Positions 8,526 through 18,600 of a DNA stretch of 64,000 nt are shown piece by piece; the first letter of the stretch is position 1; each line of letters begins with the position of its first letter. The stretch is from contig UQLR01000006.1 of NCBI GenBank assembly GCA_900541975.1, forward strand, positions 55,868 to 119,867, written 5' to 3'. The notes beneath the pieces were generated by a model. It did not search any database, was not told the origin of the DNA, and saw only the letters and a list, made by a program, of their open reading frames with translations. Source of the DNA: an uncultured Oscillospiraceae bacterium (lineage in GTDB: Bacteria; Bacillota; Clostridia; Oscillospirales; Acutalibacteraceae). Made by a program: the position numbers and the translations under genes.

Positions 8526-8816
8526 CTATGCTTTGCTATAATTTTTAATAGAGTTCCCGCTATAAAGTACAGAAGGTTTCCTTTTTTGGCATTTGCAAAT
8601 CTTCAACTAGCAGGGATTTCTCTATTTAAAATCAGACACACATCCAAAACATACTGGCCGCCTGTTCTTTTCGCTTAATTGCTTTCGTCTTCCTCTGCTT
8701 ATTTTGGTCCATGCATCCTTCTGAGGATCGGTATAAATAAAATACAGAGCAAGCAGATCTTTTTCGTAAGATACCGTTTTATACATAAAACATATTTTTT
8801 TATTTTGGATAAAATC
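8526..8816. other. intergenic; possible 54-codon minus-strand ORF
   Basis: About 290 bp downstream of the response regulator. A minus-strand frame 8622-8786 (ATG to TAG, 54 residues) encodes a basic peptide with Cys-Phe-Gly-Cys near its end. It has no ribosome binding site and I do not recognise it, so I do not call it a gene. Nothing else is evident. Confidence 0.3.
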
Positions 8817-9533
8817 TTAAAAAATATAGTCCATATAGGCTTCTTTTAGCTTCGGATAAATATTGCGCGAGATTGGAATACGTCTTCCATTGGTCAGCAC
8901 AAGCTCCGTGGCTGTCAGGCCGTTTACATACTCCAGATTTACAATATACGCTCTGTGCGGAAGAAAAAAGCACGGGTATTCCCGCAGCTGCTCATACAGA
9001 GACGACAAAGTAACCGGGGTTTCAATCGTCGTTCCGTCGGAAAGGGTGCATACGCGGCTGTGATTGAAGCTTTCCACCGTAACCATCTCCTGAATATGCA
9101 CCTTGCGGACGCCTTTTTTGTTTTTCAGCAGTATGGCGGGGTTTTCCCTGGGCGCCAGATTACGAATACAGCCCAACACCTCCTGTTCAAAATCTGTTTT
9201 TTTCACCGGTTTGAGCAAATACCCTGAGGCTTTCACCCCAAAGGCCTCCACCGCATATTCCCGTGAAGAGGTCAGAAAGAGGATCTCTGCCGTTTCTCCG
9301 CGCTCCCGCACTTTGCGGGCAATGTCGATACCGCTCAGATGCGGCATAATGACGTCTAACAGATACAAATCATACCCGCCGTGCTCACTGATTGCCTGCA
9401 AAAGGTCATAAGGGGACGTAAACGCCTCTGTTTTCAGGGGGATCTCCGTATGCTCTCCGGAAAACCATTCGGCGTATTCCTGCAGTTTTTTTATATCTTC
9501 ACGGCTGTCATCACAAATACCGATCCGGATCAA
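8817..9533 (-). CDS. LytTR-family response regulator
   Basis: This 238-residue AgrA/LytR-type regulator has a receiver domain (~1-125: acidic pair in ICDDS, phospho-acceptor Asp in LYLLDVIMP near residue 60, Lys in GYLLKPV). A LytTR DNA-binding domain follows (~135-238: HIQEMVTVESFNHSRV, FLPHRAYIVNLEYVNGL). The TTG at 9533 gives the family-typical start MIRIGICDD with GAGGTG 6 nt upstream; an in-frame GTG at 9542 is the alternative. It lies 26 bp behind the histidine kinase gene, so the two form a two-component operon. Targets are unknown. The nearby rhs gene is a possible one (inference). Confidence 0.9.
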   Translation of the reverse strand: MIRIGICDDSREDIKKLQEYAEWFSGEHTEIPLKTEAFTSPYDLLQAISEHGGYDLYLLDVIMPHLSGIDIARKVRERGETAEILFLTSSREYAVEAFGVKASGYLLKPVKKTDFEQEVLGCIRNLAPRENPAILLKNKKGVRKVHIQEMVTVESFNHSRVCTLSDGTTIETPVTLSSLYEQLREYPCFFLPHRAYIVNLEYVNGLTATELVLTNGRRIPISRNIYPKLKEAYMDYIF

Positions 9534-9559
9534 AGGATTCACCTCGTTTTTACAAAGCC

Positions 9560-11938
9560 TCAGCCAAGAACGGACGGCTGCTGTAAAATTTCTTTCAGCA
9601 GATCAGCCGTTAAAATAAATTCCGGCATTCCCATGCTGCCCGGCGCAACTTCGTATTCATCAAATACAACTACCAGCTGATTTTGATCGTTGATATAGAA
9701 ATTCTGATCGGCGGCAATTTCCCTGAAGCACTCCTCATCCGACCAAATGCCGCCCGGGATGAAATAATCCGCTTCACCAGCCTCTACCTGTTGCGTCATT
9801 TGCCGCAGGATTTCCTCGCTGATAAGGGCGATATAATCGCTGTCCGGTTGGAACAAATCGCCAAGTTCCAGTAACTTTCCAGTTTGTTTGTCCAGCGTAA
9901 AGCTGCGGCTGTACTGGCCGGAGCCTCCGGCGTTTATTGTGGTTTCAAACCGAACGGAAAGCAGCATATCGTCATTGCGCAGGATCTGATAGGTCGTATC
10001 CATCCCTACGTACCCTTCATACTTTCGGGCGACATACCATAAAAATTTATCCCGCATTTGTGCAATGTACGCTTCCAACTGCTGGTTTAAATCCTCGACT
10101 CCGTCAGAGGTATCCGGAGGCGGCAGGGTCGATTCTGCAGGGGGCGTCGGCAAGGTCGGCCGGTCAGGCTCTGCCGGTGTGTCCGGCCGGAACTGGGCCG
10201 GAGGCTGGATGGTTGGGGATCCTTCTACGGACGAGTGCGATGACGTTTCCTTACTCTCCATGGAAATGGTTCCGGAAAGCAATGCTGATTCGTTGGTTGG
10301 TTCGTTTACGGAAGAAAGCGATTCTGCAGGCTCCGGCTGGATGGGTGTTGTCTGCGGACTGGTTGGGGTACTTTTTTCCGGCTGTTCTTCTTCTGGGTTG
10401 GTTGCGGGTTCCTCCGCTTCCAGCACGGGAAGGACAGCTTCAAACGACGTATCCCCCCAGTGAAAGCCATAAGAACGTAAATCTGCCAGCCGCACCAGCG
10501 TCCCCAGGCCCGGCACCTGTATTAACACCTGAGCCATAACCGGCATACAGTTAACAAGAAAGAAAAAAGCAAACATGGAAAGAAACACCGAAGACGCCAG
10601 CTTTTTTGAAAACTTCCTGTTTCCTCCGCCCGCTGGCGCGTCAGATTTCTTCTGGTTGAACAGTACTGCTTTAAAACAGAATTTTCCTTCCTTACATTCG
10701 CACTGAAACATCCCGTTATACTTTTTGGTAACCGCATTGATACTCCTCAATCCAATGCCGTGATTCTCTCGTTCGGGTACAATCGGATATCCGTCGGCTC
10801 GGAAGGACAGCGGCGTATTGCAAGGATTTTCCACGGAAAGAGCCAGTTTTCGATTATCCACCAGCTCTGCCGTGACGCGTATGTAACGTTTCTCTTCTTC
10901 ATAAACTTTTTTACAGGCGTTTACGGCGTTCTCCAAAGCATTGGCCAGTATGATGCAAACATCTATTTCATCAAACGGAATATCCCCCGGCAAATGAATT
11001 TTCGCCGTTACAACGCAATGCGCTTTCTTTGCCTTTCCAATGCAAGAGGCCAACACGGCGTTAACGGTGGAATTTTCACAATAGGATTCCTTTTCAATCT
11101 CAGAAAGCTGCCCGTTTAAATTACCGATATACCGGGCCATACTCTCTGTATCGCCCTGCTTGGCCAGGCCTTCCAGAACCAGAAGATGATGGCGCATATC
11201 ATGGCGGTAAGTACGGCCCATTTCCATTTTTTTGCAAACGTCCTCGTATTCCCGACGCTGCATTTGCAGTTGGATGGCCGCCGCCTTTTCGGACTCCTCC
11301 ATCCGGGCAATCGCCGATGACGACGTTAGCACCCGAATAAGTACCAGAAGTATGGAAAAGGCAGTTAAAAGCAGAAGAAGCAACAGGGTGCCATTTGTGG
11401 TGCTGCTGCCAACATACGAAAACAGCAAAAAGATCATGAAGACCGGAAAGCTGAGCAGCAGCCAATTGGTCTTATTTTCTAATACATATGTCTGAAATGG
11501 CTTGCGAAGAAATCGAAAAACAAGAAATACCAGTACTCCCGCCATCAGCAAATTGCCGACCCAGAATGGAAAACTCGTCAGCTGCCCGAAATACCGTATG
11601 AGAATTTTCCATAACATCTTCAGAACAAAGTAAGCAATAGAGGCTATCGTCCAGACGGCCATCGTCTGAAAAAAGCCGGAACGTGAAAGAATGTGCAGAC
11701 AAATAACCGCCGGCAGGTAAGCCGTCAGCGGCAGTATGGTGAGTACCAGCGTACTATCCCGCCCGGAAAGCAGTAATGCCGCTTGCAGCAGAACAATACC
11801 GACCAACGTACCACCGCCAGCAAGCAGGCTGGCCGTTTTTGAAAACCGGCACTTCATCAGCCCTGCACAGATGAGTACATATGTAAGGAAAACAATCCCT
11901 TCCCACAGAAACTTTCCCCATTCAGCCGAAAACAGCAT
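9560..11938 (-). CDS. GHKL histidine kinase fused to RsiV-like domain
   Basis: This 792-residue protein has about six to seven N-terminal membrane helices (~1-215), a coiled coil and an AgrC-type phospho-acceptor box (RHDMRHHLL, ~residue 244). The GHKL ATPase (~300-425) shows NALENAVNAC and GHGIGLRS. A further membrane helix follows (~446-470), then a Pro/Glu/Ser/Thr-rich extracellular linker (~490-590), and finally a C-terminal DUF3298 domain (~595-790) with the FDEYEVAPGSMGMPEF signature. DUF3298 is the lysozyme-binding domain of the anti-sigma factor RsiV. Even the IPxLGxLVRLxxLRSY-like stretch after the second anchor fits RsiV-type proteins. A sensor placed after the catalytic domain is unusual. 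The ATG at 11938 (AAGG upstream) is preferred over the ATG at 12013, which lacks a site. Confidence 0.85.
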   Translation of the reverse strand: MLFSAEWGKFLWEGIVFLTYVLICAGLMKCRFSKTASLLAGGGTLVGIVLLQAALLLSGRDSTLVLTILPLTAYLPAVICLHILSRSGFFQTMAVWTIASIAYFVLKMLWKILIRYFGQLTSFPFWVGNLLMAGVLVFLVFRFLRKPFQTYVLENKTNWLLLSFPVFMIFLLFSYVGSSTTNGTLLLLLLLTAFSILLVLIRVLTSSSAIARMEESEKAAAIQLQMQRREYEDVCKKMEMGRTYRHDMRHHLLVLEGLAKQGDTESMARYIGNLNGQLSEIEKESYCENSTVNAVLASCIGKAKKAHCVVTAKIHLPGDIPFDEIDVCIILANALENAVNACKKVYEEEKRYIRVTAELVDNRKLALSVENPCNTPLSFRADGYPIVPERENHGIGLRSINAVTKKYNGMFQCECKEGKFCFKAVLFNQKKSDAPAGGGNRKFSKKLASSVFLSMFAFFFLVNCMPVMAQVLIQVPGLGTLVRLADLRSYGFHWGDTSFEAVLPVLEAEEPATNPEEEQPEKSTPTSPQTTPIQPEPAESLSSVNEPTNESALLSGTISMESKETSSHSSVEGSPTIQPPAQFRPDTPAEPDRPTLPTPPAESTLPPPDTSDGVEDLNQQLEAYIAQMRDKFLWYVARKYEGYVGMDTTYQILRNDDMLLSVRFETTINAGGSGQYSRSFTLDKQTGKLLELGDLFQPDSDYIALISEEILRQMTQQVEAGEADYFIPGGIWSDEECFREIAADQNFYINDQNQLVVVFDEYEVAPGSMGMPEFILTADLLKEILQQPSVLG

Positions 11939-12201
11939 GCTCGCCTTCACTTCCTTTAACAAAAAACACAAATCTGAAGCGCATAAATCGTCAGCCCGAT
12001 TTTTATTGAACATTGTCTAATTATTTTATCACATTGCCATATATATTTCAACGTGTTGACAATTTCCAATTGAATCCTCCTCAGCTTTATAAACCGTATT
12101 TTCTTAATACGCAAAATTTCTATTGTCAATATAACAAAGAAAACTGCTATAAAAATTTTTATAAACACTGATAACATGGATCAGAATATTCTTTTTTCGC
12201 C
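11939..12201. other. AT-rich spacer upstream of kinase
   Basis: This AT-rich stretch carries a possible 73-residue minus-strand frame (11956-12177) with one hydrophobic helix at its start, but only a weak ribosome binding site and very AT-biased composition. It begins inside the decayed tip that follows the orphan Rhs core copy, so I treat it as degraded sequence rather than a gene. Confidence 0.35.
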
Positions 12202-12254
12202 GTCTGGAAATACCCGTCTGCGTTTAGAAAGCGGTGCGTTACCGGGTCGTAATA
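12202..12254 (-). repeat. orphan Rhs core-end fragment
   Basis: These 53 bp match 13312-13364 inside the rhs gene at 50 of 53 positions. On the minus strand they encode YYDPVTHRFLNADGYFQT, the end of the Rhs core. The match stops abruptly on both sides. Downstream the frame runs 13 more codons and stops. Such orphan core pieces behind a toxin-immunity pair are the known residue of Rhs tip replacement by recombination. Confidence 0.85.
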
Positions 12255-12277
12255 TAAAAAGAAATAAAACGTCTTTT

Positions 12278-12640
12278 CTAAAAACAGTTATCTTTAATCA
12301 TCAAACCAATTGCTATTACAAATAAAAGAAATCCAAAGCTGTCAAAAATTCTGGAAAATTGCACCATATAATAAGTTGTAATTTTCTGATGCTCTATATC
12401 CAGAAGATTTTTTTTCATAAGCTGAATTGTTATAAAGTCAATTATCATTATTATAGAAAAAGATAATAGAAACACCATTATTCCAGAAAGATATATCTCA
12501 GTAAAAAATTCTATAAAAAATATTACAAAAAATCCTCCTGGAAGGGCTACAAAACATCGTATTAACTGCAAAATTAATACTGAACGCTTCCATTTATTAT
12601 TGATTCCTAACCATTCCAGTATTGTCTGTTCCTTTTTCAA
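12278..12640 (-). CDS. small membrane protein, candidate Rhs immunity protein
   Basis: This 120-residue protein has about three hydrophobic segments (around residues 18-45, 50-75 and 95-115) and no recognised domain. The TTG at 12640 follows GGAGG by 7 nt; a GTG 3 nt earlier and an ATG at 12676 are alternatives. The start lies 19 bp behind the rhs stop. Its base composition is far more AT-rich than rhs, and it sits between the toxin tip and an orphan core fragment. Position and composition make it the candidate immunity protein of the current tip; this is inference, since it matches no immunity family I know. A membrane location would suggest a toxin acting at the membrane. Confidence 0.6.
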   Translation of the reverse strand: MKKEQTILEWLGINNKWKRSVLILQLIRCFVALPGGFFVIFFIEFFTEIYLSGIMVFLLSFSIIMIIDFITIQLMKKNLLDIEHQKITTYYMVQFSRIFDSFGFLLFVIAIGLMIKDNCF

Positions 12641-12659
12641 CACTTTTCCTCCTTTACAA

Positions 12660-15600
12660 TTAATATGTCCATCCACCGGAGCATTCCCATGGCTTACTAC
12701 CTATTGGTCTTCCACAACTTCTGCATGTTCTTTGTTTTTTTGCCGCTCTCTTTGAGGTAGTTTTTTTCTTTGGGCTAGTAAATGTATAAGCTTTTCCCGT
12801 GATGGGACCTCTCACTTTTAATTCGCTTGTATGAATATTATATACTGCCATTGTTGTTGTTTCCGGACGGTTAATATGTATATCCGCTCCAACTCCAACA
12901 CCGCCGAGAATAGACAACCCATTAATAGGTTCTGTGTATTCGTCAAGCCAAATGGCATCAGCTCCTATATACCATGCTGGTCCTCCACTCGCGCCCGCAC
13001 AGGTCATCCCTTTTTCAAAAGTATATACATTATGCGAATCATCCCAAAGCCAGGAAAAAGTTCCTCCAATACTAGCATTACAGGATACCCCAACATCCAG
13101 ATTTTCAAAAGAATGCCCCGTTTTTGTAAATTGGAAGGCAATATTTCCTTCTCCATCAATCGCAATTGCTCTTTGATAAGAGATACCCCATATTAAACTC
13201 GCACTAGGTCCTAAACCTAAAGATACCGCCCATTGTCCCGTGTTGTCCAAAAAGTTCACCGGGTTATTTGCACAATACGCGCTCATATTGGTATCCAGCA
13301 CGCCGGTTCCTGTTTGAAAATACCCGTCTGCGTTTAGGAAGCGGTGCGTTACCGGGTCGTAATACCGCGTCATCAGGTAATATAATCCTGTTTCCGTGTC
13401 CTGGTAATACCCGCGGTAGCGGATTTTGTTTAAGTTCCCTATGTGCGTTTCGCTTGTTACCTCGCTCCCGCTTAAGCCTTTTATGCTTGTCACATTTCCC
13501 CAGCTGTCGTATTCATAAGACGCTACCAGCTTCCCGCTTGCATTGTACAGGCCTGTTACATCCCCGCGCCAGTTGTGCGCCGCATAGTAGGTCTTTTCTG
13601 TTCCTGTGGGCGTAAGCTTGTATTTGATCGCGCTTAAAAAGCCGTTTGCGTCATAGAAATACGCAAACTCCTTTTCCCCTCTGCTTTCATGCAGCAGTTT
13701 CCCGCCTGCATACTGGTACGTCCATTTTTCCCCGTTGACCGTTTTGCTCATGCGTACCCCGCCTGCGTCGTATGTATAGCTGATTGTTGTTCCTCCCTGC
13801 GTCAGGCTTTGCAACTGCCGCCCGTTTTCCCACGTCATGCTCATTCCGTCGCGGTAGTTCAGGGGATTGCCAATTGCGTCGTAGGTGATGCTCTGCCCGT
13901 CGTAGCTTGTCATTTTGTCCTTCCAGCTGTTGTCCCCATAGCCGTAGTTGATGGTTTCTGCGCCGATCCCTATGCCACTGGACGAAAGCTGCGTGATCGT
14001 TTCGTAATCCAGATTGCCGCCTTCGTCATACACATAGGTATGCTGTACGTTCTTTGCATGATCCTTTTCATACGTCAGCTGGTTTAGGCTGTCGTACTGG
14101 TAGGTGTGCCTTGTCACATACGCCCCGTTTACCAGCTCTTCTATCTTTGTGATATTCCCCATATCGTCATAGCTGTACCGGTAGGTGGCCGCTCCTATGC
14201 TTTCTGTCCGCACCTTTGTTGTGCGGTAGTAATCTTCTCCTTCCTCGTTGCGATCTGAAAGCTCGTAGACATACGATATTTCCAACGGCTCCGTTGTGTT
14301 CAGTGTTGTTTTTGTCAGCCGGTTCAATCCGTCGTAGGTATAGGTGATGTTCTTCCCGCCGTCTATCGTATGCTTGCTGGGCAGGTTGTCTTTATCGTAT
14401 TCGTATGCGTTTTGCGCTTTCATATGCCGCGTTATATTGATAAGCTTTGTTACGTTATTGTTTAAATCGTACCCATATTCCAGCGCATACACGCTGCGGT
14501 CGCTTGTCTGCGCCTTGCCTGTGTCCTGCGCGCTTTGCCGCACAAGGCGGCCCGTTGTGTCGTATTCGCTGTCATACAGAAGACCATTTAAGCTGTCTTC
14601 ATGCCGGATGACGGCTCCCGTTCTGTCGCTGTACGAATAATACTTCTGCCCGCTGCTGTTTTGTGTGGCAATATTCCCAAATGCGTCGTACGCATAGGTC
14701 ACGTACCGCCCTGTCCCATAGGTCACACTGCTTAACAGGCCGTTGTTTGCACCATAGCTGTTCCTTGCCAGCAGCTTACTGCCCACTTTGCTGGCTGTTT
14801 TGTTGTTATATGCGTCGTATTCTATATTGTATTCCGTCCCGTTATGTGTGATCTTTGTCAGGTTCCGGTTTGTTCCCGTTGTATAGGTATAGCTGTTCGA
14901 CACCGTGTACCCTTTATCCTCCAGTTGTTTGGATACACCCGTCAACAGATTGTTGTCCGCCTGGTAGCTGTATGTAACCGTTCCGCTGCTGTCTGTTGCG
15001 CTGGTAAGTGTTCCTGTATTCTGGTTGTAAGCATATGTGATTACTTTGCCGTCCTGGTCTGTAGCCTGATTGACAAACGCACCGTTTGATGTGTATGCTA
15101 CGGTTGCCTTGATTGCCGCGCTGCCACCCTGGGTTTTGACCTCAAGCGCCGTTGGGTTCCCCTGCGCATTGTACGTGTAGTTGTAAGATACCTTGTTCTG
15201 GCTGACAGCCTTGGTCATGTTGTGCTTGCTGTCGTAGGTGTACTGGTAGTCGTACCCCTTGGCATCTATATATTTTGTAAGGTCTGCGTTGCTGTATTCC
15301 ATATTGGACTTGCGGTCTGCATTTTGCTCCACCGTGACCAGCTCGCCGTCTTCGTTGTATGTATAGCTTTGCGCCACGTCTTTGATGAGCTGAATATTGT
15401 CAAAATAGGCCGTGTTTGCCTGCTGGTGGTACCTTAAATAGATCACAATTGCACTTGGCGTTTTATTGGCCGACGTTTCGTCGCTTAAATTAAACGCAGC
15501 GCTTGCAAACTGCCAGCCGGATATGGAGCGGTTGAACTCCGCCGGAAGCTTCCATACAGACGTGCCGTCTGTATATTTTACCTGTATGGAAATTTTAAAA

Positions 15601-18600
15601 CGCCTGGTATTATCATTGTTTTCCGGCACCGCGTTTGCTCTGGCCCAGCCGCTGACGATGTATGTGTCGTTTTCGCTGCCCGAAACGGGCACAGACTGGT
15701 AAAGCTCCTTGTTTGCCTGTGCATCCCCGCGCATTCTAAAGGAATATGTGCCGTGCCTGTACTGTGTTGTGTCTTTAAAATCCGTATCGCTTGCAACCGT
15801 CAGCGCGCTGCCGGTCCACCCTGTGGGCAAATTACCTGAATATTTTTCAAAGCTTGCGTTTTCCAGCATATTGTATGTATTGGGTACATTATACTGCTCC
15901 ACCTGCACCGCGTCAAAGTATGCCGTGCCGGTGGCCGCGCGCAGCGCAAGCTGGATTCTGGTTTTGCTGGAATTTTCCGGCACGGTAAAGGTCAGGCTTA
16001 CCCTGCGCCAGCCGTTGTTGATGCTTGTGTCTGTTGTGCCCTTGATATGCTCAGACAGAAAGTCGGTGGTTGTATTGTCACTGTTAAATGAGGTCACGCC
16101 AATAAGCGCGCCGTAGTTTTCGGCTGTAGAGGTCACATCTTTTGTTTTAATATAGCCAGATACCGTGTATTTCACGCCCGGTTCCAGATCGGCGCTTTCA
16201 AGGTCCTGATAGGCTCTGGCCCTGGAGTCGCCCGTATATTGCGTAACGTTTAGCTTCAGGGATTGCCTGCCCAGGTATCTTTGCGCCGTTGTATACGCCA
16301 TTGTGTAGGTGTTGTCGCCAATCCACTCCGCGTTTGCCCAGTTTGCGGAGCTTTCAAAATTATGGTTTTTCAGCAGATTGACGGCATTGGAACCCACCGC
16401 GTGGTCTGCGCTTACCCGGTTGATCTGCCTTAAGTTGCTTGCGTTTGCATTGACCGTCCCGCTTGTATAGGTGCAACCCGCGGCACCCAGGTCACGATTG
16501 CCGGTTTTGCTTTTGACGGAGGTCGTTCTGCCATACTGGTCAAACTGGTAGGTTGTGGTCAAATCGTCTGTATTGTCAAACACCCCGTCTACGCCGGCGG
16601 ATTTGACAAGCGTGGTATTATACCGACTGCGGTCAAATGTAATTTTCTGTCCCGCCGTGCCGTCTGTACCGTACTCCTGCACAGACGCCACCTGCTTGCC
16701 CCTTGTGTTGGACGTATAGGTAAAGCTTATCTTGTAGCCGTCTATATCGGTAATACTGGTAATAGAGCCGTCGCTGTCATAAGTAAAATGGATTTCCGTC
16801 CCGTCGGGATTTTTTATTTTTGTCAGCCGATTGCCCGTATAGGTATATTTTTTGATACGCCCGGCGGGGTCTGTCATTTGTGTAATATAGCTATAACTCT
16901 GCTTAGCAAATGCAATGGGTTTGCCCGCGCCGTCTTTTACCGAGAGAATGCTTTTTTTATCTGCAGAGAGGGTCAAGGCGATTGCATTGCCGTTTGCATC
17001 AAGCATTTTTACCAGATTCCCATTTGCATTAAACACCAGCGTATTGTCATCTTCATCTGTAATTTTATATTTTTCATTTGTACTGGAAGACTGGATGGTA
17101 AGCTCCAGCTTCAGGCCGTCTTCATCATAATACTTTGTCTTGCCGTTTTCTGTTTTTTTATAAAAATAATGGTCTGTTCCGTCTCCGTCTGTATAGACGT
17201 ACGGGTAGGTAGCAGCTGCGTCCCCTGTCAGGCCAAATTGTGAAGACGGCAAAAGTGTCTGCTGAATATTCATTCTCCAGCCCACACCCACATACGGCGC
17301 AATTTTGGAAAACTTTTCATTTGCCATATAGTTATTAAATACATGCTGTACGTTTACAGGCATTCTTCCCCCTGGTGTGGACATATCGCCATGTATAAAT
17401 ACAAGGTTGCCGGTATAGTCGTTAATATAGACTGTGCCGGCTGTGCCGGCTTCAAAGCTGGTGTATGTCCAGTAATCCTCCAGCCCTTTATTGTTGCGGT
17501 ATGTAATTTCAAAAACAGGGCGCGGCACAGAGCTTGCCGGGTAATTGGCGGAATAAAAGGAAGCGCACTGGTAATTGTTTGCTTCGTCCAGCGGCTTGAG
17601 CATTATTCCATAGTTTTCCTCCCCATTGTACCATTTTTTCACACTGGTGGTAACATTCCATTTATGCCATACGTCCGGGTCATCCTCCACAAACGTATCA
17701 TAATCCACAACATTTGCATAAAAATTAGGGCGGTTGTTCCAGGTAAGCGTACTCTGCGTCCAATTTTCCTTTACCTGATACGCACCAATGTACATCGTAT
17801 CATAAAAAGAATTCTGATACACATGCAAGTTGATTTTTGCGTCGACAACCACGTCTCCTTTATTTAAATCAGGCAAATTCTTAATTTTTATAAAAGACCG
17901 GTATGTTTTATTTCCGCCCAACGTACCTGCATATACCGTCCCCGTATATCCGGAAGAACTTCCATAGCCATAGGCTGTGTTGGGCTCGTTCTGATTGATA
18001 TAAGTACACTCTACAGCACCCCAGCTTTGACTGGTAATAAAGGTTGGGTCCACCGTGACAGGGAAGCATCTTCCTTCTGCTTGCAGCCATGTTTGATCCC
18101 CTGAAAGCAGAAGCTTTAGCCTGTTGTTTTTCTGCTCTTTGATTGTAAGCGTCAACTGTGTGCTGATCTCGCCATTTGCATCGCGCATAAAGGGCGCGGC
18201 AATTTCGTACACTGGCTCCCCCTGTTTATTTTGCAGCTCAATGCTATAAATATTTTTTTGCACGGCTGTTAATCCGGTAAGCTTGTACTCCACAAAAAAC
18301 TCTGTTTGCGCACTTTTATCTTTTAAGATGATATTTTCCTTAACCCCTGCAGGCGTGACAAAATACTGCATATCCACATTTGGATACACATCCTTATAGA
18401 ACGCCTGACTCACAAGGTTTTTGCGCACGGTAAACTTTTCGTTGCCGGAAAGCATTTGGTTGTTTTCAACAAAGTCTATCCTGCTTTTGTTGATCCCTGT
18501 ATAGCCCCAGCTGACTTGATAACCGTCTGATTGAATCTGAACCATATTGTTCTTTTTTGCCTTGTCAGAAAGGCGGATATCCAGATTGCTTCTTTTCGGC

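Noticed and set aside
8622..8786. Minus-strand 54-codon frame behind the response regulator
   Set aside because: No ribosome binding site and no recognisable family; recorded only within the gap entry.
11956..12177. Minus-strand 73-codon frame with one hydrophobic helix upstream of the kinase, possible peptide partner
   Set aside because: It begins inside the decayed tip after the orphan Rhs core, has weak initiation signals, and shows no AgrD-like peptide features.
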